Positions 34,312 to 44,952 are shown, counted from the first letter of the stretch. The stretch: DNA of 64,000 nt from Marinitoga piezophila KA3 (GCF_000255135.1 NC_016751.1:1550001-1614000); one strand, 5' to 3'. Program-made: numbers and translations. The notes: a model not told the origin generated them from the sequence alone.

Positions 34312-35136
34312 ATGTGGTATCCCGGTCATATAAAAAAGGCAAAATCGAAAATTAAAACATATTTAAAAACTGTTCAGGGTGTTCTGGAATTAGTTGATGC
34401 TAGAGCTCCATATGCCAGCAGGGCTTATGAGTTTGAGGATTTATTTAAAGATAAGGATAGAATAATATTGTTTAATAAAATTGATATTGCAGACGAAAAA
34501 CAGTTAAAATTCTGGAAAGATTATTATAAATCCAAAGGATATAAGGTTTTAGAAACTTCTTTAAAGAAGGTAAGTATAAAAAGCTTCTTAACTAAAGTTG
34601 TTTATAAAACATTTCCTAAAAAGTTTAGAGAATTGCGTGTAATGGTTGCTGGAATTCCTAATGTTGGTAAATCTACGCTAATAAATAGTTTAAAAGGTAA
34701 AAAATCATTACGCGTTGGAAATACACCAGGAGTTACCAAAGGCGTTCAATGGATAAGTGTGAATGATAATTTTATGTTGCTTGATACACCTGGAATTTTA
34801 TATTCTGATATATACAATAAAAAAATTCTCTATAAATTAATACTTATTGGTTCAGTAAAACCAGAAGATGATGAAAAAGAGTTTGCAATAGAGTATGGAT
34901 TTAACTTTTTCAAGGAAAAATATCCAGAGATTTTAAAAACAGCGCTTAAAGGAGATAATCCGCCGGAGGACTATTATGAATTTTTAAATATGTTTGCTAA
35001 AAAAAGAAACTTTATAAAGTCTGGAAATGAATACGATATAGAAAGAGCCATGAGTACATTTTTAAAGGAATTGTCAGATGGAAAATTTGGAAAGGTTGTA
35101 TATGATTATCCGGAGGATTATGAGATATTAAAGTGA
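34312..35136 (+). CDS. ylqF: Ribosome-assembly GTPase YlqF/RbgA
   Basis: A circularly permuted GTPase that helps assemble the large ribosomal subunit. The motif order is permuted: G4 NKID (near residue 59), G5-like ETS, then G1 GIPNVGKSTLIN (near 120), G2 region GNTPGVT and G3 DTPG. The N-terminus MWYPGHIKKAKSKI is the family signature. I start at the ATG at 34312, which has AAAGGAGTG upstream; the frame runs back through the tRNA but cannot be coding there. At 274 residues it has normal length. It heads a ylqF-ylqG-ylqH-like arrangement known from Bacillus. Confidence 0.93.
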   Translation: MWYPGHIKKAKSKIKTYLKTVQGVLELVDARAPYASRAYEFEDLFKDKDRIILFNKIDIADEKQLKFWKDYYKSKGYKVLETSLKKVSIKSFLTKVVYKTFPKKFRELRVMVAGIPNVGKSTLINSLKGKKSLRVGNTPGVTKGVQWISVNDNFMLLDTPGILYSDIYNKKILYKLILIGSVKPEDDEKEFAIEYGFNFFKEKYPEILKTALKGDNPPEDYYEFLNMFAKKRNFIKSGNEYDIERAMSTFLKELSDGKFGKVVYDYPEDYEILK

Positions 35137-35190
35137 GGGATTAATATTTTAAATGAGGTAAATATTTTTGGAATAAACCTATTTAAAGAA

Positions 35191-36363
35191 TTGATAAAAC
35201 AGAAGAATATAAAAACATTACTGGCTATTGTAGAAGCCATAGATTCTGATATTGTCCATTTAAAGATTAATAACAACAAACAGATTATTATAAAAAATCC
35301 CGGAAAGAATTTTAAAGATATAAAACCCGGTGATTATATAAATATCTTAAATAATGAAAGCGAAAAAAAAGATATTGTACAGACCAGAGAAATTTTAAAA
35401 ATAGATGGGAAGTATATACATTTTAATTTATTGAACGCTAAAAATAACATTGATTTAATTTTGCCTGATAATTCAATAAATAATAACACAAAAAAATTTT
35501 TATTCTGGCTTGGAAAGTTCATTAATACATTTAATGAAGAAGTTTATAAATCCGATGAAAATATTCAGGAAAAGATAGTTTTTAATAAAAGCCAGAAAAA
35601 TTTCCTAATGTCATTTTTAAAAGAGATATATAATTCTCTAACAAATAATAAATCGTTAAAGATTCCAGATCCTGTTAAAAGTGCCAATATAATAAAAAGT
35701 TTGATTATAACCGATTTAAAAGAAGAACTTAAAAAAAGCAATACAATTTCTAAAAATAATGAACAAAAGTATAATGACAATTTTCAAAATTCTAAAATTC
35801 AGAGTTTTGAAAATAAGGGAGAACAGTTAAATATTAATAAAAGTAAAATCATTGATAATGCAGGGATAAAAAAAGAAGAAGATAGAAAGGGTAATGAAGA
35901 TATTAAAAAAGAAAACGATATTTTAGGAGAAAAGAAAGATATTCCTATACTAAAAAATCAAACACATAATAATATCGTCAAAAACGCAATAAATGCATAT
36001 CAAAATTTTTCAAATATGAAACCAGAAGAAAACTTTATATTTTTATCACTTTTCGGATTTCCAATATTTTTTAATATAGGCAATGAGTTTAAAATAGATG
36101 AACATACTAAAAATACAGTGAAAGTAAAAAGGATCTCCTTTTCCATATTAACCAGAAATTTTGGAAATATCAAATGTATTATATATGAAATCAATAAATC
36201 CCTGAATCTTTCCTTTGAAATTGAAAAAGAAAACAAAAAGTTTTCAGATAAAATAGAGACGCTTATTGATGAAATAAGAAGAGAAGGATTTACCGTTGGA
36301 GGATTAAAGATTACAGAATTAAAAGAAGATTCCAACCTTTCTGGAGATGGTTTATATGGATAA
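35191..36363 (+). CDS. FliK/YlqG-like protein
   Basis: The coordinates use the TTG at 35191, but the frame is open back to the ylqF stop and the true start may be an ATT at 35146 (see findings). The protein is at least 390 residues. It has a structured N-terminal part, a low-complexity middle rich in Lys, Asn, Glu and Ile (about 190-270) and a folded C-terminal ~110 residues ending LIDEIRREGFTVGGLKITEL. That layout resembles flagellar hook-length proteins (FliK) and B. subtilis YlqG. Its position between ylqF and an FlhB-tail gene supports YlqG. Direct sequence similarity is too weak to call by eye. Confidence 0.6.
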   Translation: MIKQKNIKTLLAIVEAIDSDIVHLKINNNKQIIIKNPGKNFKDIKPGDYINILNNESEKKDIVQTREILKIDGKYIHFNLLNAKNNIDLILPDNSINNNTKKFLFWLGKFINTFNEEVYKSDENIQEKIVFNKSQKNFLMSFLKEIYNSLTNNKSLKIPDPVKSANIIKSLIITDLKEELKKSNTISKNNEQKYNDNFQNSKIQSFENKGEQLNINKSKIIDNAGIKKEEDRKGNEDIKKENDILGEKKDIPILKNQTHNNIVKNAINAYQNFSNMKPEENFIFLSLFGFPIFFNIGNEFKIDEHTKNTVKVKRISFSILTRNFGNIKCIIYEINKSLNLSFEIEKENKKFSDKIETLIDEIRREGFTVGGLKITELKEDSNLSGDGLYG

Positions 36364-36625
36364 AAAGGTTGTTGCAATGAAATATGATGAACTAACAGAT
36401 GAAGTGCCAGTAGTTATTGCAAAAGGCATAAATCATATAGCTGAAAAAATACTTGAAATAGCAAAGGAAAACAATATTCCTATAATGAAAAATACAAAAG
36501 TAGTGGAATCTCTGTATTCAATGGATATTCCTTCAGAAATTCCAGAAGATATGTATTCCATTGTGGCAAAGATAATTGCTTATGTTATGAAACTCGATAA
36601 TGAAAATACAGGAGGTATTTTATGA
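36356..36625 (+). CDS. FlhB C-terminal-domain-like protein (YlqH type)
   Basis: This 89-residue protein matches the cytoplasmic tail of the flagellar export switch protein FlhB: VVAMKYDELTDEVPVVIAKG corresponds to the region after the autocleavage site, and HIAEKILEIAKENNIPIM is the hallmark of the tail. The Asn-Pro-Thr-His cleavage site itself is absent, as in YlqH. I start at the ATG at 36356, with GGAG nine bases upstream; ATG 36347 is in frame. It overlaps the FliK-like gene by eight bases and the TPR gene by four. FliK-like and FlhB-tail-like proteins side by side suggest an interaction copying that of the flagellar switch. Confidence 0.88.
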   Translation: MDKKVVAMKYDELTDEVPVVIAKGINHIAEKILEIAKENNIPIMKNTKVVESLYSMDIPSEIPEDMYSIVAKIIAYVMKLDNENTGGIL

Positions 36626-38388
36626 AAAATTACAAATATGCAATTGTATATCTTGATTTAAAACCAGAATATGCAAAATTATATAATCTTCCAGTAAAAT
36701 TGCCAGTGCTTGTTGAAGATATGAAAAAGGTTGCAAATAAAAACAAATTGCCTCTCGATGTCATCTTAAGGGGTTTGGAAGCTCAATATGAAATATCAAA
36801 AGATGAATATTATAAGAGTTACCTTGTATATTTCTATTATGAAGCATTTAAAGAAGCGCTTAATAAAGATGACTTTGAACAGGCAAATTATTATCTTAAT
36901 GCAGCGAAAAAGCTTGGTGGTGAAGATTATCGTTTTAACTTTTATAGGGCTTTGTTGTTAAAAAAAAGCGAGCAGGAAGAATTAGCTGAACTTGAATTGA
37001 AAGAAGCTCTTGTAAAGAATCCAAATTTTCATCTTGGTCATTTTGAACTTGGTAACCTTATGTTTGAAAGGAAATTATATGATGAAGCTCTTGAAGCATA
37101 TAAAAATGCCCTTGAATTGAATCCTGAATTCCTTTTGCCAAAATTAAAGATAGCTGATGTATATATTGAAAATGGGTTATTTTCTGAAGCTATTCAGGAG
37201 CTTAATGAGCTTCTTGAAAAAGATCCGGGATTTGTTGCAGCATATGTTCGTCTTGGAATATTATTCAATCAATTGCAAAGATATGAAGATGCTGCATTAA
37301 TTCAGGAAAAAGGATTAAAAATAGATTCTGAAAATGTGGAATTGTTATATAATCTTGGATTTACCTATGCACGTTTGGGAAAACATCTTAAAGCTGTAGA
37401 AGTGCTTAAAAAGGCTGCAGAAATTTCAGAAACAGATTATATATTACACGAATTGGCAATTGCCTATAGAAATATAGGAGAATATATAAAATCTTATGAT
37501 ACAGCTAAGAAAGCATATAATGTTGCTAAAAAAGAAAATAAAAATTTAATAGCTTTATTTTTGATAAAAATATTATCTATAATAGGTAATTATGAAGATA
37601 TAGAAAAATATTATAACGAATTGAAGGATACTGAATTTATGGTTTCAGCAAAAACATTTTTAATGTTTGCATATATTTCAGAAGGTGAAATTGAAAAGGC
37701 AAAACAACTGGCAAATGAGTTAAATAACTATGGTTTGTATGGAAATATGGTTTCAATATTGGATAAGGTTGAAAAGTATGTAGATTATTTAGAAAGTATA
37801 GCAGATGAAAAGTATACAATACCACTAATCAATTCTTTTGATGAAGAAGGGTTTATTGATAAATTAGGATTGTATGAAAATTTAAAGAAAAATAACATTG
37901 AAATAGAAAGTTTATTAAATGATGAAATAAATGAGGAAATTTCTGGGTTAGAATTAATTACAAATGCGTTATTATTAAGTGGTATAGATTATGGTTTAGG
38001 CGAAAGAGTTGCAACATTATTGGCGAGATATTTATGGAAAGATGGAAAGGGACTGTTTATAACAAGATTCTTATTAAGAATTTATCAGGATAAAGTTTTT
38101 GGCAATTTTAGCACACTTGATGTGTTTATAAGCGATATAATAGAGGAAATGAAAGATTTGCATTTTGGCCTTTCGAGATTGCTTGCAGATTATGAGTTAA
38201 ATTTAATAGATTTTGATGGGTTAATAGAATATAATTTAAGTGAGTTTGAGGATATAATAAAAGTAATAATTTCATATATGCATATAAAGCCATTAAAAAG
38301 CGAAATTGAAAATGAAGAGTTCGAAGATTCAAAAGTTCAATCGCTATTATTATGGTTAGCCAATCTTGATGAACTAATAAAAATTTAA
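36622..38388 (+). CDS. Tetratricopeptide-repeat protein
   Basis: The 588-residue soluble protein has clear TPR units between about residues 85 and 300, for example HFELGNLMFERKLYDEALEA then NALELNPEF, and LLYNLGFTYARLGKHLKAVE. The second half is helical but less regular, and no enzyme domain is seen. The N-terminal ~55 residues (YAIVYLDLKPEYAKLYNLPV) are not recognised. TPR arrays bind other proteins; the partner is unknown. It starts within the stop of the FlhB-tail gene (ATGA), so it belongs to the same operon. Confidence 0.85.
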   Translation: MKNYKYAIVYLDLKPEYAKLYNLPVKLPVLVEDMKKVANKNKLPLDVILRGLEAQYEISKDEYYKSYLVYFYYEAFKEALNKDDFEQANYYLNAAKKLGGEDYRFNFYRALLLKKSEQEELAELELKEALVKNPNFHLGHFELGNLMFERKLYDEALEAYKNALELNPEFLLPKLKIADVYIENGLFSEAIQELNELLEKDPGFVAAYVRLGILFNQLQRYEDAALIQEKGLKIDSENVELLYNLGFTYARLGKHLKAVEVLKKAAEISETDYILHELAIAYRNIGEYIKSYDTAKKAYNVAKKENKNLIALFLIKILSIIGNYEDIEKYYNELKDTEFMVSAKTFLMFAYISEGEIEKAKQLANELNNYGLYGNMVSILDKVEKYVDYLESIADEKYTIPLINSFDEEGFIDKLGLYENLKKNNIEIESLLNDEINEEISGLELITNALLLSGIDYGLGERVATLLARYLWKDGKGLFITRFLLRIYQDKVFGNFSTLDVFISDIIEEMKDLHFGLSRLLADYELNLIDFDGLIEYNLSEFEDIIKVIISYMHIKPLKSEIENEEFEDSKVQSLLLWLANLDELIKI

Positions 38389-38416
38389 TTAAAATAATAG
38401 GTTGGGAGGCAGTATA

Positions 38417-39559
38417 ATGAAGAATCTAAGGGGTATATTATTGGGGATAATTATCCTGATATTATTTGTAGCAGGTTGTACGTTAAAACAGGATCAAAAA
38501 CCTGTTATTCAGTTAGTAGAGCCTAATTCTGATATTATAGATAGCGGTTTTAATTTTCATTTAAAAATTTCAGATGATGTATATTTAAAAGGTTTGACGA
38601 TTATGATAAATAATTCTGAAAAAATAGAAGTGGTAAGAAATCCTGAATTTAGTATTTTAAATGATGGCCTTGATTTAATGAGTTCTTTTAAAATTAATGT
38701 ATTAAACGATAAGTCAATAGAATTAATATCATTAAAACCATATCCTATAGATGAAATCCCTGATGGGGAAATATTACATATACTTATAACAGCTGAAGAT
38801 AATATTGATAATAAAACAGAATTGGAAAAAGACTTAAAGGTTGTTAGAAAGCCTATTATTAAATTACTTCCTTCGGAAGAAGCATATGACACAGTAGAAG
38901 GTACATTTGATATAATGGCATATATAAAAGATATAGATGCTGAAGGGAAAGAGGATTTAAGCGAATATTCAATAAACTTATATCATAAAGGTAATTTAAT
39001 AGATTCAACACTTTCTCCAGTTGAAATGAAATACAATGAACACGATAAGGATGCTACGGTTACAACGCAAACATTTGAAGCATATAGATATCCTGTTGGC
39101 GATACACTTGAGTTAAAAATTTCAGCAACTGATAGAGCATCAAATACAGTAACTTTAGAAAAGGAAATAAAAGTTGGGGGAAAAGCTCCGGAGATAACAA
39201 TTATAAAACCAAATATGTTATCCTCAGGTGCAACAATTGTTAATATAGAAGCAATGGTTACAGATGATGTTGAAATAAAGTCAGTAAGATTATTGGTTAA
39301 TGATGTAGATATAAACGGAGATATACATATAAAATCACTTGATGCGCCAGCATTAACGCTTGATGAATTTAAAAAGAAAGAATATGTAAAAAAGGTTTTT
39401 ATAACTAAAAACAATGTGGAGCTTAAAGATTCAGAAACAAGGATTATAATCGAAGCTGAAGATAGAGCCGGTAATATTGTTTCGAAAGGATTTAAAATTG
39501 TTATAGTCAATAATGAAAATTCACCAACAAAGAGATTTAAAATAGTAAAAGAGTGGTGA
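38417..39559 (+). CDS. Lipoprotein with Ig-like repeats
   Basis: A lipoprotein signal with lipobox LFVAGC (Cys near residue 21) precedes about 360 residues of beta-rich sequence. Patterns such as ITIIKPNMLSSGATIVNIEA and IKLLPSEEAYDTVEGTFDIM, and a repeated D-x-A-x-N segment (ISATDRASNTV, IEAEDRAGNIV), are typical of bacterial Ig-like or cadherin-like modules, probably three. GGGAGG lies before the ATG at 38417. It is anchored outside the cytoplasmic membrane. Function is unknown, though a structural envelope or binding role is likely. The end overlaps the next gene by seven bases. Confidence 0.82.
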   Translation: MKNLRGILLGIIILILFVAGCTLKQDQKPVIQLVEPNSDIIDSGFNFHLKISDDVYLKGLTIMINNSEKIEVVRNPEFSILNDGLDLMSSFKINVLNDKSIELISLKPYPIDEIPDGEILHILITAEDNIDNKTELEKDLKVVRKPIIKLLPSEEAYDTVEGTFDIMAYIKDIDAEGKEDLSEYSINLYHKGNLIDSTLSPVEMKYNEHDKDATVTTQTFEAYRYPVGDTLELKISATDRASNTVTLEKEIKVGGKAPEITIIKPNMLSSGATIVNIEAMVTDDVEIKSVRLLVNDVDINGDIHIKSLDAPALTLDEFKKKEYVKKVFITKNNVELKDSETRIIIEAEDRAGNIVSKGFKIVIVNNENSPTKRFKIVKEW

Positions 39560-42288
39560 TTATTATAAAAAAATATATTTTGTTTGTGTTTTATCTTATA
39601 TTATTCCAGCTCTTTTTTGGACAATCACTTAAATTAAAAAGTATATTTCCAGAAAATAATAGCGAAGGCATTTCGCCAACAGGTGTAATATTAAAATGGA
39701 ACTTTGAAAATACGGAAAATAAAAAAATTACATATGATATATATTTAGGGGAGAATAATTCTCCCCGTTTGTATAATGAAAATCTTCCAACAAATATATA
39801 TCCGGTAAAATTTTTAAAACCGGAAACAACATATTTCTGGAAAATTGCTGTTAAAGAAAATGGTGAAAAAATATATGAAACCCCTATTTTGAAATTTAAA
39901 ACAAGAAAATACAATAATGGCGAGTTAATATGGGTAGCTTTTGTGAAGGATAAAACTCAAATTTTTTCATATGAAAATTATACTGTTACTGCTGGGAATA
40001 ACGTTATAGATATATATGATGAAAATAAAAAAATAAAATTTTCATTAAAAGAAAGATTTGTAGATATAGATATTAAAGGGGAATTTATATATCTTTTAAA
40101 TAATTCATACATAAAATTATTTGATATTTCAAGTGGGAATTTAATTAACCAAATTAATCTTGATAACATATATGCCAGTATTAAAATTGATAGCAATAAT
40201 AATATATTTATATACAACAGCAAAAGACTGGAAAAATTAAATGGAAAAAGTGTGGTTTTTAGGATATCCTTCGATTCAGAAATAGAAAGTGTAATATTTA
40301 AAAAAGATTTTTTTGCAGTAAAAACCCAAAAAAACTTTTCTGTTTTTGATTTAAATGGCCAGATAATTAAAGAATTTAAAATTCCCGGTCAAATACTTGA
40401 ATATGATAATAATATAATTGTTTTTAAAAATGCAAATTCGTTAATAATGTCTGATTTTTCTGGGAAGATGATAAAATTACCGTTTTATGCAGAAAAAATA
40501 AAGATTTCAAATGGATATATTATATATTATGAAAAAAACTATCTAAAGCTTTATAACTATAAAACCAAAAGAATTCTTGAATTTAAAAGTTTTTCTGATT
40601 TTTTAGATGTGAAAATAATAAACAATATCATTTATGTGTTTGGTGAATACACATATGCTCAGGACTTTTCAGGTAATATAATATGGAAACATTATTTTCA
40701 GGGGAATATAATTGTTTCAAAAGTTATAAAAACAGAAAGACAAACTTTTGTATTTATATTAAAAGACAGAAATTACAATAAAATTGTTGAAATATATGAT
40801 TACGATATCGGTAAAAAAGAGAATAATGAAATCATAGCTGAAAATACTATATCAGATGAAAATATATTAAAAAATGAAACAAAAGAAAGTTTAATATCAA
40901 CACCTATACTTTTATATCCTGAAAATGGAGATATTATAAATACTTATACTGTTTCACTAAAATGGAAAATGCCACATTCAGAAAATGCGACAAATATAAG
41001 ATATGAGATATTTTTAAAAGAAATAGGAAATGGATATATAAAAGAACAAAAAATAAAAAATATAAAAAATAATGAATACACAATAAATTTAAAACCAGAA
41101 AAAAGATATATCTGGAAAGTAATAGCTGTTATAAATGAACGTAAAGTTGAAAGTTCTGAAAAAGAATTTTTAACAGGCAAAATGGACTTTGTTTTAAAAA
41201 GGCTAAATATGGCAGCAGATCAGATGCTTTTGGATTTATATATCAACAATGAAAAAGTATATTTTACAGGTTATGGCGAAAATCCCGAATATAAAATATT
41301 GAACTTATTATATGGTGAAATTGATTTTAAATTTTCAAATCCAGATGTAAAAATATATTTGGAGAAATTTGAAAATTATGGAAAAAAGATAGAGGTTACA
41401 GATGACTCAAGTGCAATGATTATAGGTTTTTCCAGCAAAAAAGATATTCGCGGGGATATGTATTTATGTTTATTAAATACAAAAGATAAAAAAATTCTCT
41501 GGGAAACATTTGCTGGAAGTACCAAAAGGGATTCGTTTGAAGACTTTTATTTTGATAAAAATGAAGGATACATATACACCACAGGTACAATTGGGAATGA
41601 TCGCTCTGAGACAAATATACAAATTTCAAAATATTCTTTAACAGGTTATAGAATATGGTCAAAAGAGTATGGAGGATATGATCTTGAATTTGCATCCAAA
41701 ATAATAAAATTGGATCCATATTCATTTATTTTAGCAGGATCTACAAAATCATTTGGGAATGGAGGATATGACTTTTATATAATAAAAACCAATGAATTAG
41801 GTGAAAAAATCTGGGATTTAACAGCAGGTACTTCAAAGGACGATTTTGTTTCAAATATAATTCCTATTTCTAAAAATGAATTTATTGTGATTGGAACATC
41901 ATTTAGAGATGTCCTTCAGCCATATTTTGTTAGATTAGATTCAAATGGATTTAAAACATATGGGAAAATTATTCCATTTGTAAATGATATAAATATTGTA
42001 AAAGCTATAAAAGAAGGAGAGTATATATATACTGTTGGCTGGGTTAGAGATAAAAATACATTAATAAGAAAAGGATTTATTGCAAAATTCAACTTTAACG
42101 GAGAAAAAATCTGGGCAAAAAGTTTTTCTATAAAAAAACAGGATACTATTTTTACAGATATAGGATTTATAAACAATAAAATGATAATTGCAGGAGTTTC
42201 TGAATATAAAAGTCCTAATTTAAGAGATATTATATTTATTCAAACAACAGAAAAGTATATTCTTTCAAATTTTACAGATGAAAAATAA
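39553..42288 (+). CDS. Large secreted protein with fibronectin-like domains and beta-propeller repeats
   Basis: A signal peptide (KKYILFVFYLILFQLFFGQS) leads a 911-residue extracytoplasmic protein. Two fibronectin type III-like domains are visible (about 25-118 and 450-540), each with an ETTYFWKI or EKRYIWKV strand. Between them lies a WD/PQQ-like run of strands. After about 575, repeats of the SBBP/beta-propeller kind appear (WETFAGSTKRDSFEDF, WSKEYGGYDLEFASKI, WDLTAGTSKDDFVSNI). The start codon is unclear: GTG 39553 or 39556 overlaps the lipoprotein gene, and no ATG is near. Probably a cell-surface protein of the toga or periplasm; function unknown. Confidence 0.82.
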   Translation: MVIIIKKYILFVFYLILFQLFFGQSLKLKSIFPENNSEGISPTGVILKWNFENTENKKITYDIYLGENNSPRLYNENLPTNIYPVKFLKPETTYFWKIAVKENGEKIYETPILKFKTRKYNNGELIWVAFVKDKTQIFSYENYTVTAGNNVIDIYDENKKIKFSLKERFVDIDIKGEFIYLLNNSYIKLFDISSGNLINQINLDNIYASIKIDSNNNIFIYNSKRLEKLNGKSVVFRISFDSEIESVIFKKDFFAVKTQKNFSVFDLNGQIIKEFKIPGQILEYDNNIIVFKNANSLIMSDFSGKMIKLPFYAEKIKISNGYIIYYEKNYLKLYNYKTKRILEFKSFSDFLDVKIINNIIYVFGEYTYAQDFSGNIIWKHYFQGNIIVSKVIKTERQTFVFILKDRNYNKIVEIYDYDIGKKENNEIIAENTISDENILKNETKESLISTPILLYPENGDIINTYTVSLKWKMPHSENATNIRYEIFLKEIGNGYIKEQKIKNIKNNEYTINLKPEKRYIWKVIAVINERKVESSEKEFLTGKMDFVLKRLNMAADQMLLDLYINNEKVYFTGYGENPEYKILNLLYGEIDFKFSNPDVKIYLEKFENYGKKIEVTDDSSAMIIGFSSKKDIRGDMYLCLLNTKDKKILWETFAGSTKRDSFEDFYFDKNEGYIYTTGTIGNDRSETNIQISKYSLTGYRIWSKEYGGYDLEFASKIIKLDPYSFILAGSTKSFGNGGYDFYIIKTNELGEKIWDLTAGTSKDDFVSNIIPISKNEFIVIGTSFRDVLQPYFVRLDSNGFKTYGKIIPFVNDINIVKAIKEGEYIYTVGWVRDKNTLIRKGFIAKFNFNGEKIWAKSFSIKKQDTIFTDIGFINNKMIIAGVSEYKSPNLRDIIFIQTTEKYILSNFTDEK

Positions 42289-42300
42289 TAGTAAAAAATA

Positions 42301-42309
42301 TGTTATAAT
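42301..42309 (+). promoter_or_regulatory. Extended -10 promoter of the chemoreceptor gene
   Basis: TGTTATAAT (42301-42309) is an extended -10 element about 40 bases before the start; no clear -35 element is visible. Confidence 0.5.
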
Positions 42310-42350
42310 ATTAAATATGAAGGGGTATTCTATTTCAGGGAGGGGTAATA

Positions 42351-44558
42351 ATGAAAATAAACGGAAAGATTCTGTTGTTTGTTTCTCTCATACTTATTAT
42401 TTCCTTTTCTGTTTTTCTTTTTTATAGCGTTATTCAATCGCAAAATGCTTTGGAAGAAAGTTTTGTTAGTAAATTGATAGTTGCGCGTGATTCAAAGAGT
42501 ATGTTTTTAAAAAACACCTTATCTTTAATAGAAAAAGATCTTGAGTATTTTTCAAAACTTCCAGTAATAATGCAGGATTTTAATGATATTGTAGCTCAGG
42601 AAACAATGTTTAAAAGTATGGGGGATACTGAAAATTTCTTAAAAGAATTAAGAGAAGTATATTATGAAAAAAATCCTTATAAAGAAAGAGAAAAGCTGAT
42701 AAACTTTTTTTACGATGAAAATTTCGATGAATCAAAAATTTCAGATGCTGCACAAACAGATTTATATCCCTACAATTCAACCCATGAAGATTTACATCCT
42801 CTTTTAACGAAATTTGTTGATACAAAAGATATTTATTATGATATTTATCTTGTGTCAAAAGACGGAAATATACTATACTCTGTAAAAAAGAATGAAGATT
42901 TTGCTACAAATTTGAAAAATGGAAAATATAAAAATACTCAACTTGGAATTTTATTTAATATATTAGAAAGTTCTGGAGATACAAAAGTACATTTTTCAGA
43001 TATAGGTAAATATAATGCCGGCAATAAAAAATATGGTTTTTTTGCAGGAATAAAAATCTTAAATGATTATGATGAAGTATCTGGATATTTTATAGTATAT
43101 ATTGATACAAATTATCTTGAATCTGCTTTAAAAGATAAAAGTGGAATGGGAAAAACCGGTATTACATATATCGTGGGAACAGATAAATATTTAAGAAGCA
43201 ATCTTCCAGATAAAGAGGTATTATTAACTCAAAAAGCCAATACAAAGCCTGTAGAAAAAGCATTAAAAGGTGAAACAGGCTGGATGGTATCAAATAATTT
43301 TGAAGGGAAAAAAGTCCTCAGTGCTTATGCTCCATTTCAATTTAAAGAAGTAAAATGGGCGTTTATTTCAGAAGTTTCTGTTGAGGAAGCATTTGCAGCA
43401 TCTAAAAAGATAAGAAATTCCCTGATTTTTATGTCTTTGATTATTATTTTAATTTCAATATTATTGTCTCTAATTTTTTCCAGGAAAATTACCAATCCTC
43501 TTGTAAATCTCAGCAAAAAAGTTGATAAATTTGCTTCTGGAGATTTCACTGTGGATTTTAAAATTGAAGGTAAAGATGAAGTAGCCTTAATAGCAAATTC
43601 ATTAAAAAATATGTCAGATAATTTAAGAGATACAACATTATGGATGCTTGAAGCTGGTAAAAAAATAGAAGAATCTTCAGAAATTTTAGCGAAAATTTCA
43701 GAAAAAACGGCTTCTCTCAATGATAATGTATTAAAAAAATCGCAATTAATTGAATCTAATTCTGAAAATGCTTCAGCAACAACAGAAGAATTAACTTCAG
43801 GAGTAAATGAAGTTTCTACAGCAGCTCAAAATGTTTCTGAAACCGCTGCTGAAATTTCAAGATCAGTAAATAATACAACTCAATTGACGCAGGATGGAGA
43901 AAAATCAATTATAAAAATTGCTGAAATTATAGATAATGCAGTAAAAAAATCCAAGGAAACAGAAAAAACGGTTGCAGTTTTGGCTGAAAAAGCTCAGAAT
44001 ATTGGAGAAATTGTGGAGACAATTACCAGTATAACCGAACAGACAAATCTACTTGCTCTAAATGCAGCAATAGAAGCAGCAAGAGCTGGAGAAGCAGGAA
44101 AAGGTTTTGCTGTTGTTGCTGATGAAATTAGAAAGTTAGCAGAAGAAAGTAGAAAGGCTACTGAAGAAATAGCCAAAATATTAAATGAAATAAAAGATGG
44201 CGCTGCAAAAGCCAATCAGGCTACAGATGATACTGTAAAAGTTATAAGTCAGGTTGAAATAAGTGCAGATGAAATTCAAAGAAAATTCTCAGAGATACTT
44301 GAAAGAGTTGAAAGCATTAATGCAAGAGTAGAAGATTTAACAGCAAGTGCGCAACAACAAAGTGCTTCAACAGAAGAAATGGCTGCAGCTACAGATAAAA
44401 CGGCACAAATGATATTGGAAATATCAAAAGAAGTATCAGATATAACAAGAGAAATTGAGGACGAAAGTCTGGAAATAGAAAATGTCAGTGAAAAAGCTAT
44501 GGATTTATCGAAACTTGTAGAACAATTAAACGAAAGACTTAAAAAATTTAAGATTTAG
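42351..44558 (+). CDS. Methyl-accepting chemotaxis protein with Cache-type sensor
   Basis: A full chemoreceptor of 735 residues. The first membrane segment lies near 7-28. An extracytoplasmic sensor of about 320 residues follows, with a double-Cache pattern ([34 protein letters not shown]). The second membrane segment is near 363-385, then a HAMP domain with [20 protein letters not shown]. The signalling core is canonical ([20 protein letters not shown] then [20 protein letters not shown]), with Glu/Gln-rich methylation helices on each side. GGGAGGGG precedes the ATG. The ligand is unknown; Cache sensors usually bind small organic molecules. Confidence 0.94.
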   Translation: MKINGKILLFVSLILIISFSVFLFYSVIQSQNALEESFVSKLIVARDSKSMFLKNTLSLIEKDLEYFSKLPVIMQDFNDIVAQETMFKSMGDTENFLKELREVYYEKNPYKEREKLINFFYDENFDESKISDAAQTDLYPYNSTHEDLHPLLTKFVDTKDIYYDIYLVSKDGNILYSVKKNEDFATNLKNGKYKNTQLGILFNILESSGDTKVHFSDIGKYNAGNKKYGFFAGIKILNDYDEVSGYFIVYIDTNYLESALKDKSGMGKTGITYIVGTDKYLRSNLPDKEVLLTQKANTKPVEKALKGETGWMVSNNFEGKKVLSAYAPFQFKEVKWAFISEVSVEEAFAASKKIRNSLIFMSLIIILISILLSLIFSRKITNPLVNLSKKVDKFASGDFTVDFKIEGKDEVALIANSLKNMSDNLRDTTLWMLEAGKKIEESSEILAKISEKTASLNDNVLKKSQLIESNSENASATTEELTSGVNEVSTAAQNVSETAAEISRSVNNTTQLTQDGEKSIIKIAEIIDNAVKKSKETEKTVAVLAEKAQNIGEIVETITSITEQTNLLALNAAIEAARAGEAGKGFAVVADEIRKLAEESRKATEEIAKILNEIKDGAAKANQATDDTVKVISQVEISADEIQRKFSEILERVESINARVEDLTASAQQQSASTEEMAAATDKTAQMILEISKEVSDITREIEDESLEIENVSEKAMDLSKLVEQLNERLKKFKI

Positions 44559-44562
44559 AAAT

Positions 44563-44595
44563 AAAACACCACCAATTAAGGTGGTGTTTTTTAAA
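44563..44595 (+). terminator. Terminator of the chemoreceptor gene
   Basis: AAAACACCACC (44563-44573) pairs with GGTGGTGTTTT (44580-44590) across AATTAA, with further T. Confidence 0.9.
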
Positions 44596-44654
44596 TTAAT
44601 ATATCATTGATTAATTAATTATTTGTAAAATTATTAGGACTTTTTAATAATTAT

Positions 44655-44684
44655 TTGACATGAGATAAACTAGTATGTTATAAT
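44655..44684 (+). promoter_or_regulatory. Promoter of the small coiled-coil gene
   Basis: A consensus TTGACA (44655-44660) and TATAAT (44679-44684), 18 bp apart, with TGT directly before the -10. This is the strongest-looking promoter in the window. Confidence 0.85.
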
Positions 44685-44724
44685 TCATATGTGAAAAATA
44701 AGTTTAAACAAAGAGGATGATAGT

Positions 44725-44952
44725 ATGAAAGGGAAACAATATAATCATGAAGAGATTGAAAGAATAATTGCTGATAAGATCAAACAGGCAAATGAGCTTT
44801 TAAAAGAGGTTGAAGAATTACTAGATGAAGAAAGTCATTTAATTAAAACTGAGTCTCAAAGCCGATTAGGAGAACTTATAAATGGGCATATTGCTCTAAG
44901 TGAACATTCTGAAGAAATCAAAGAGAAAAGCGGAACTTCCCAAAAAGATTAG
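44725..44952 (+). CDS. Small acidic coiled-coil protein (75 residues)
   Basis: I do not recognise the family. The protein is short, very charged, and almost entirely helical. Residues 8-45 have heptad-like spacing of Ile/Leu (IERIIADKIKQANELLKEVE) followed by an acidic stretch. There is no Cys, signal or membrane segment. AAAGAGGATG precedes the ATG. It has a near-consensus promoter and its own terminator, so it is probably a highly expressed single-gene unit. The last codons form the first arm of the terminator. A structural or regulatory small protein is likely. Confidence 0.75.
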   Translation: MKGKQYNHEEIERIIADKIKQANELLKEVEELLDEESHLIKTESQSRLGELINGHIALSEHSEEIKEKSGTSQKD

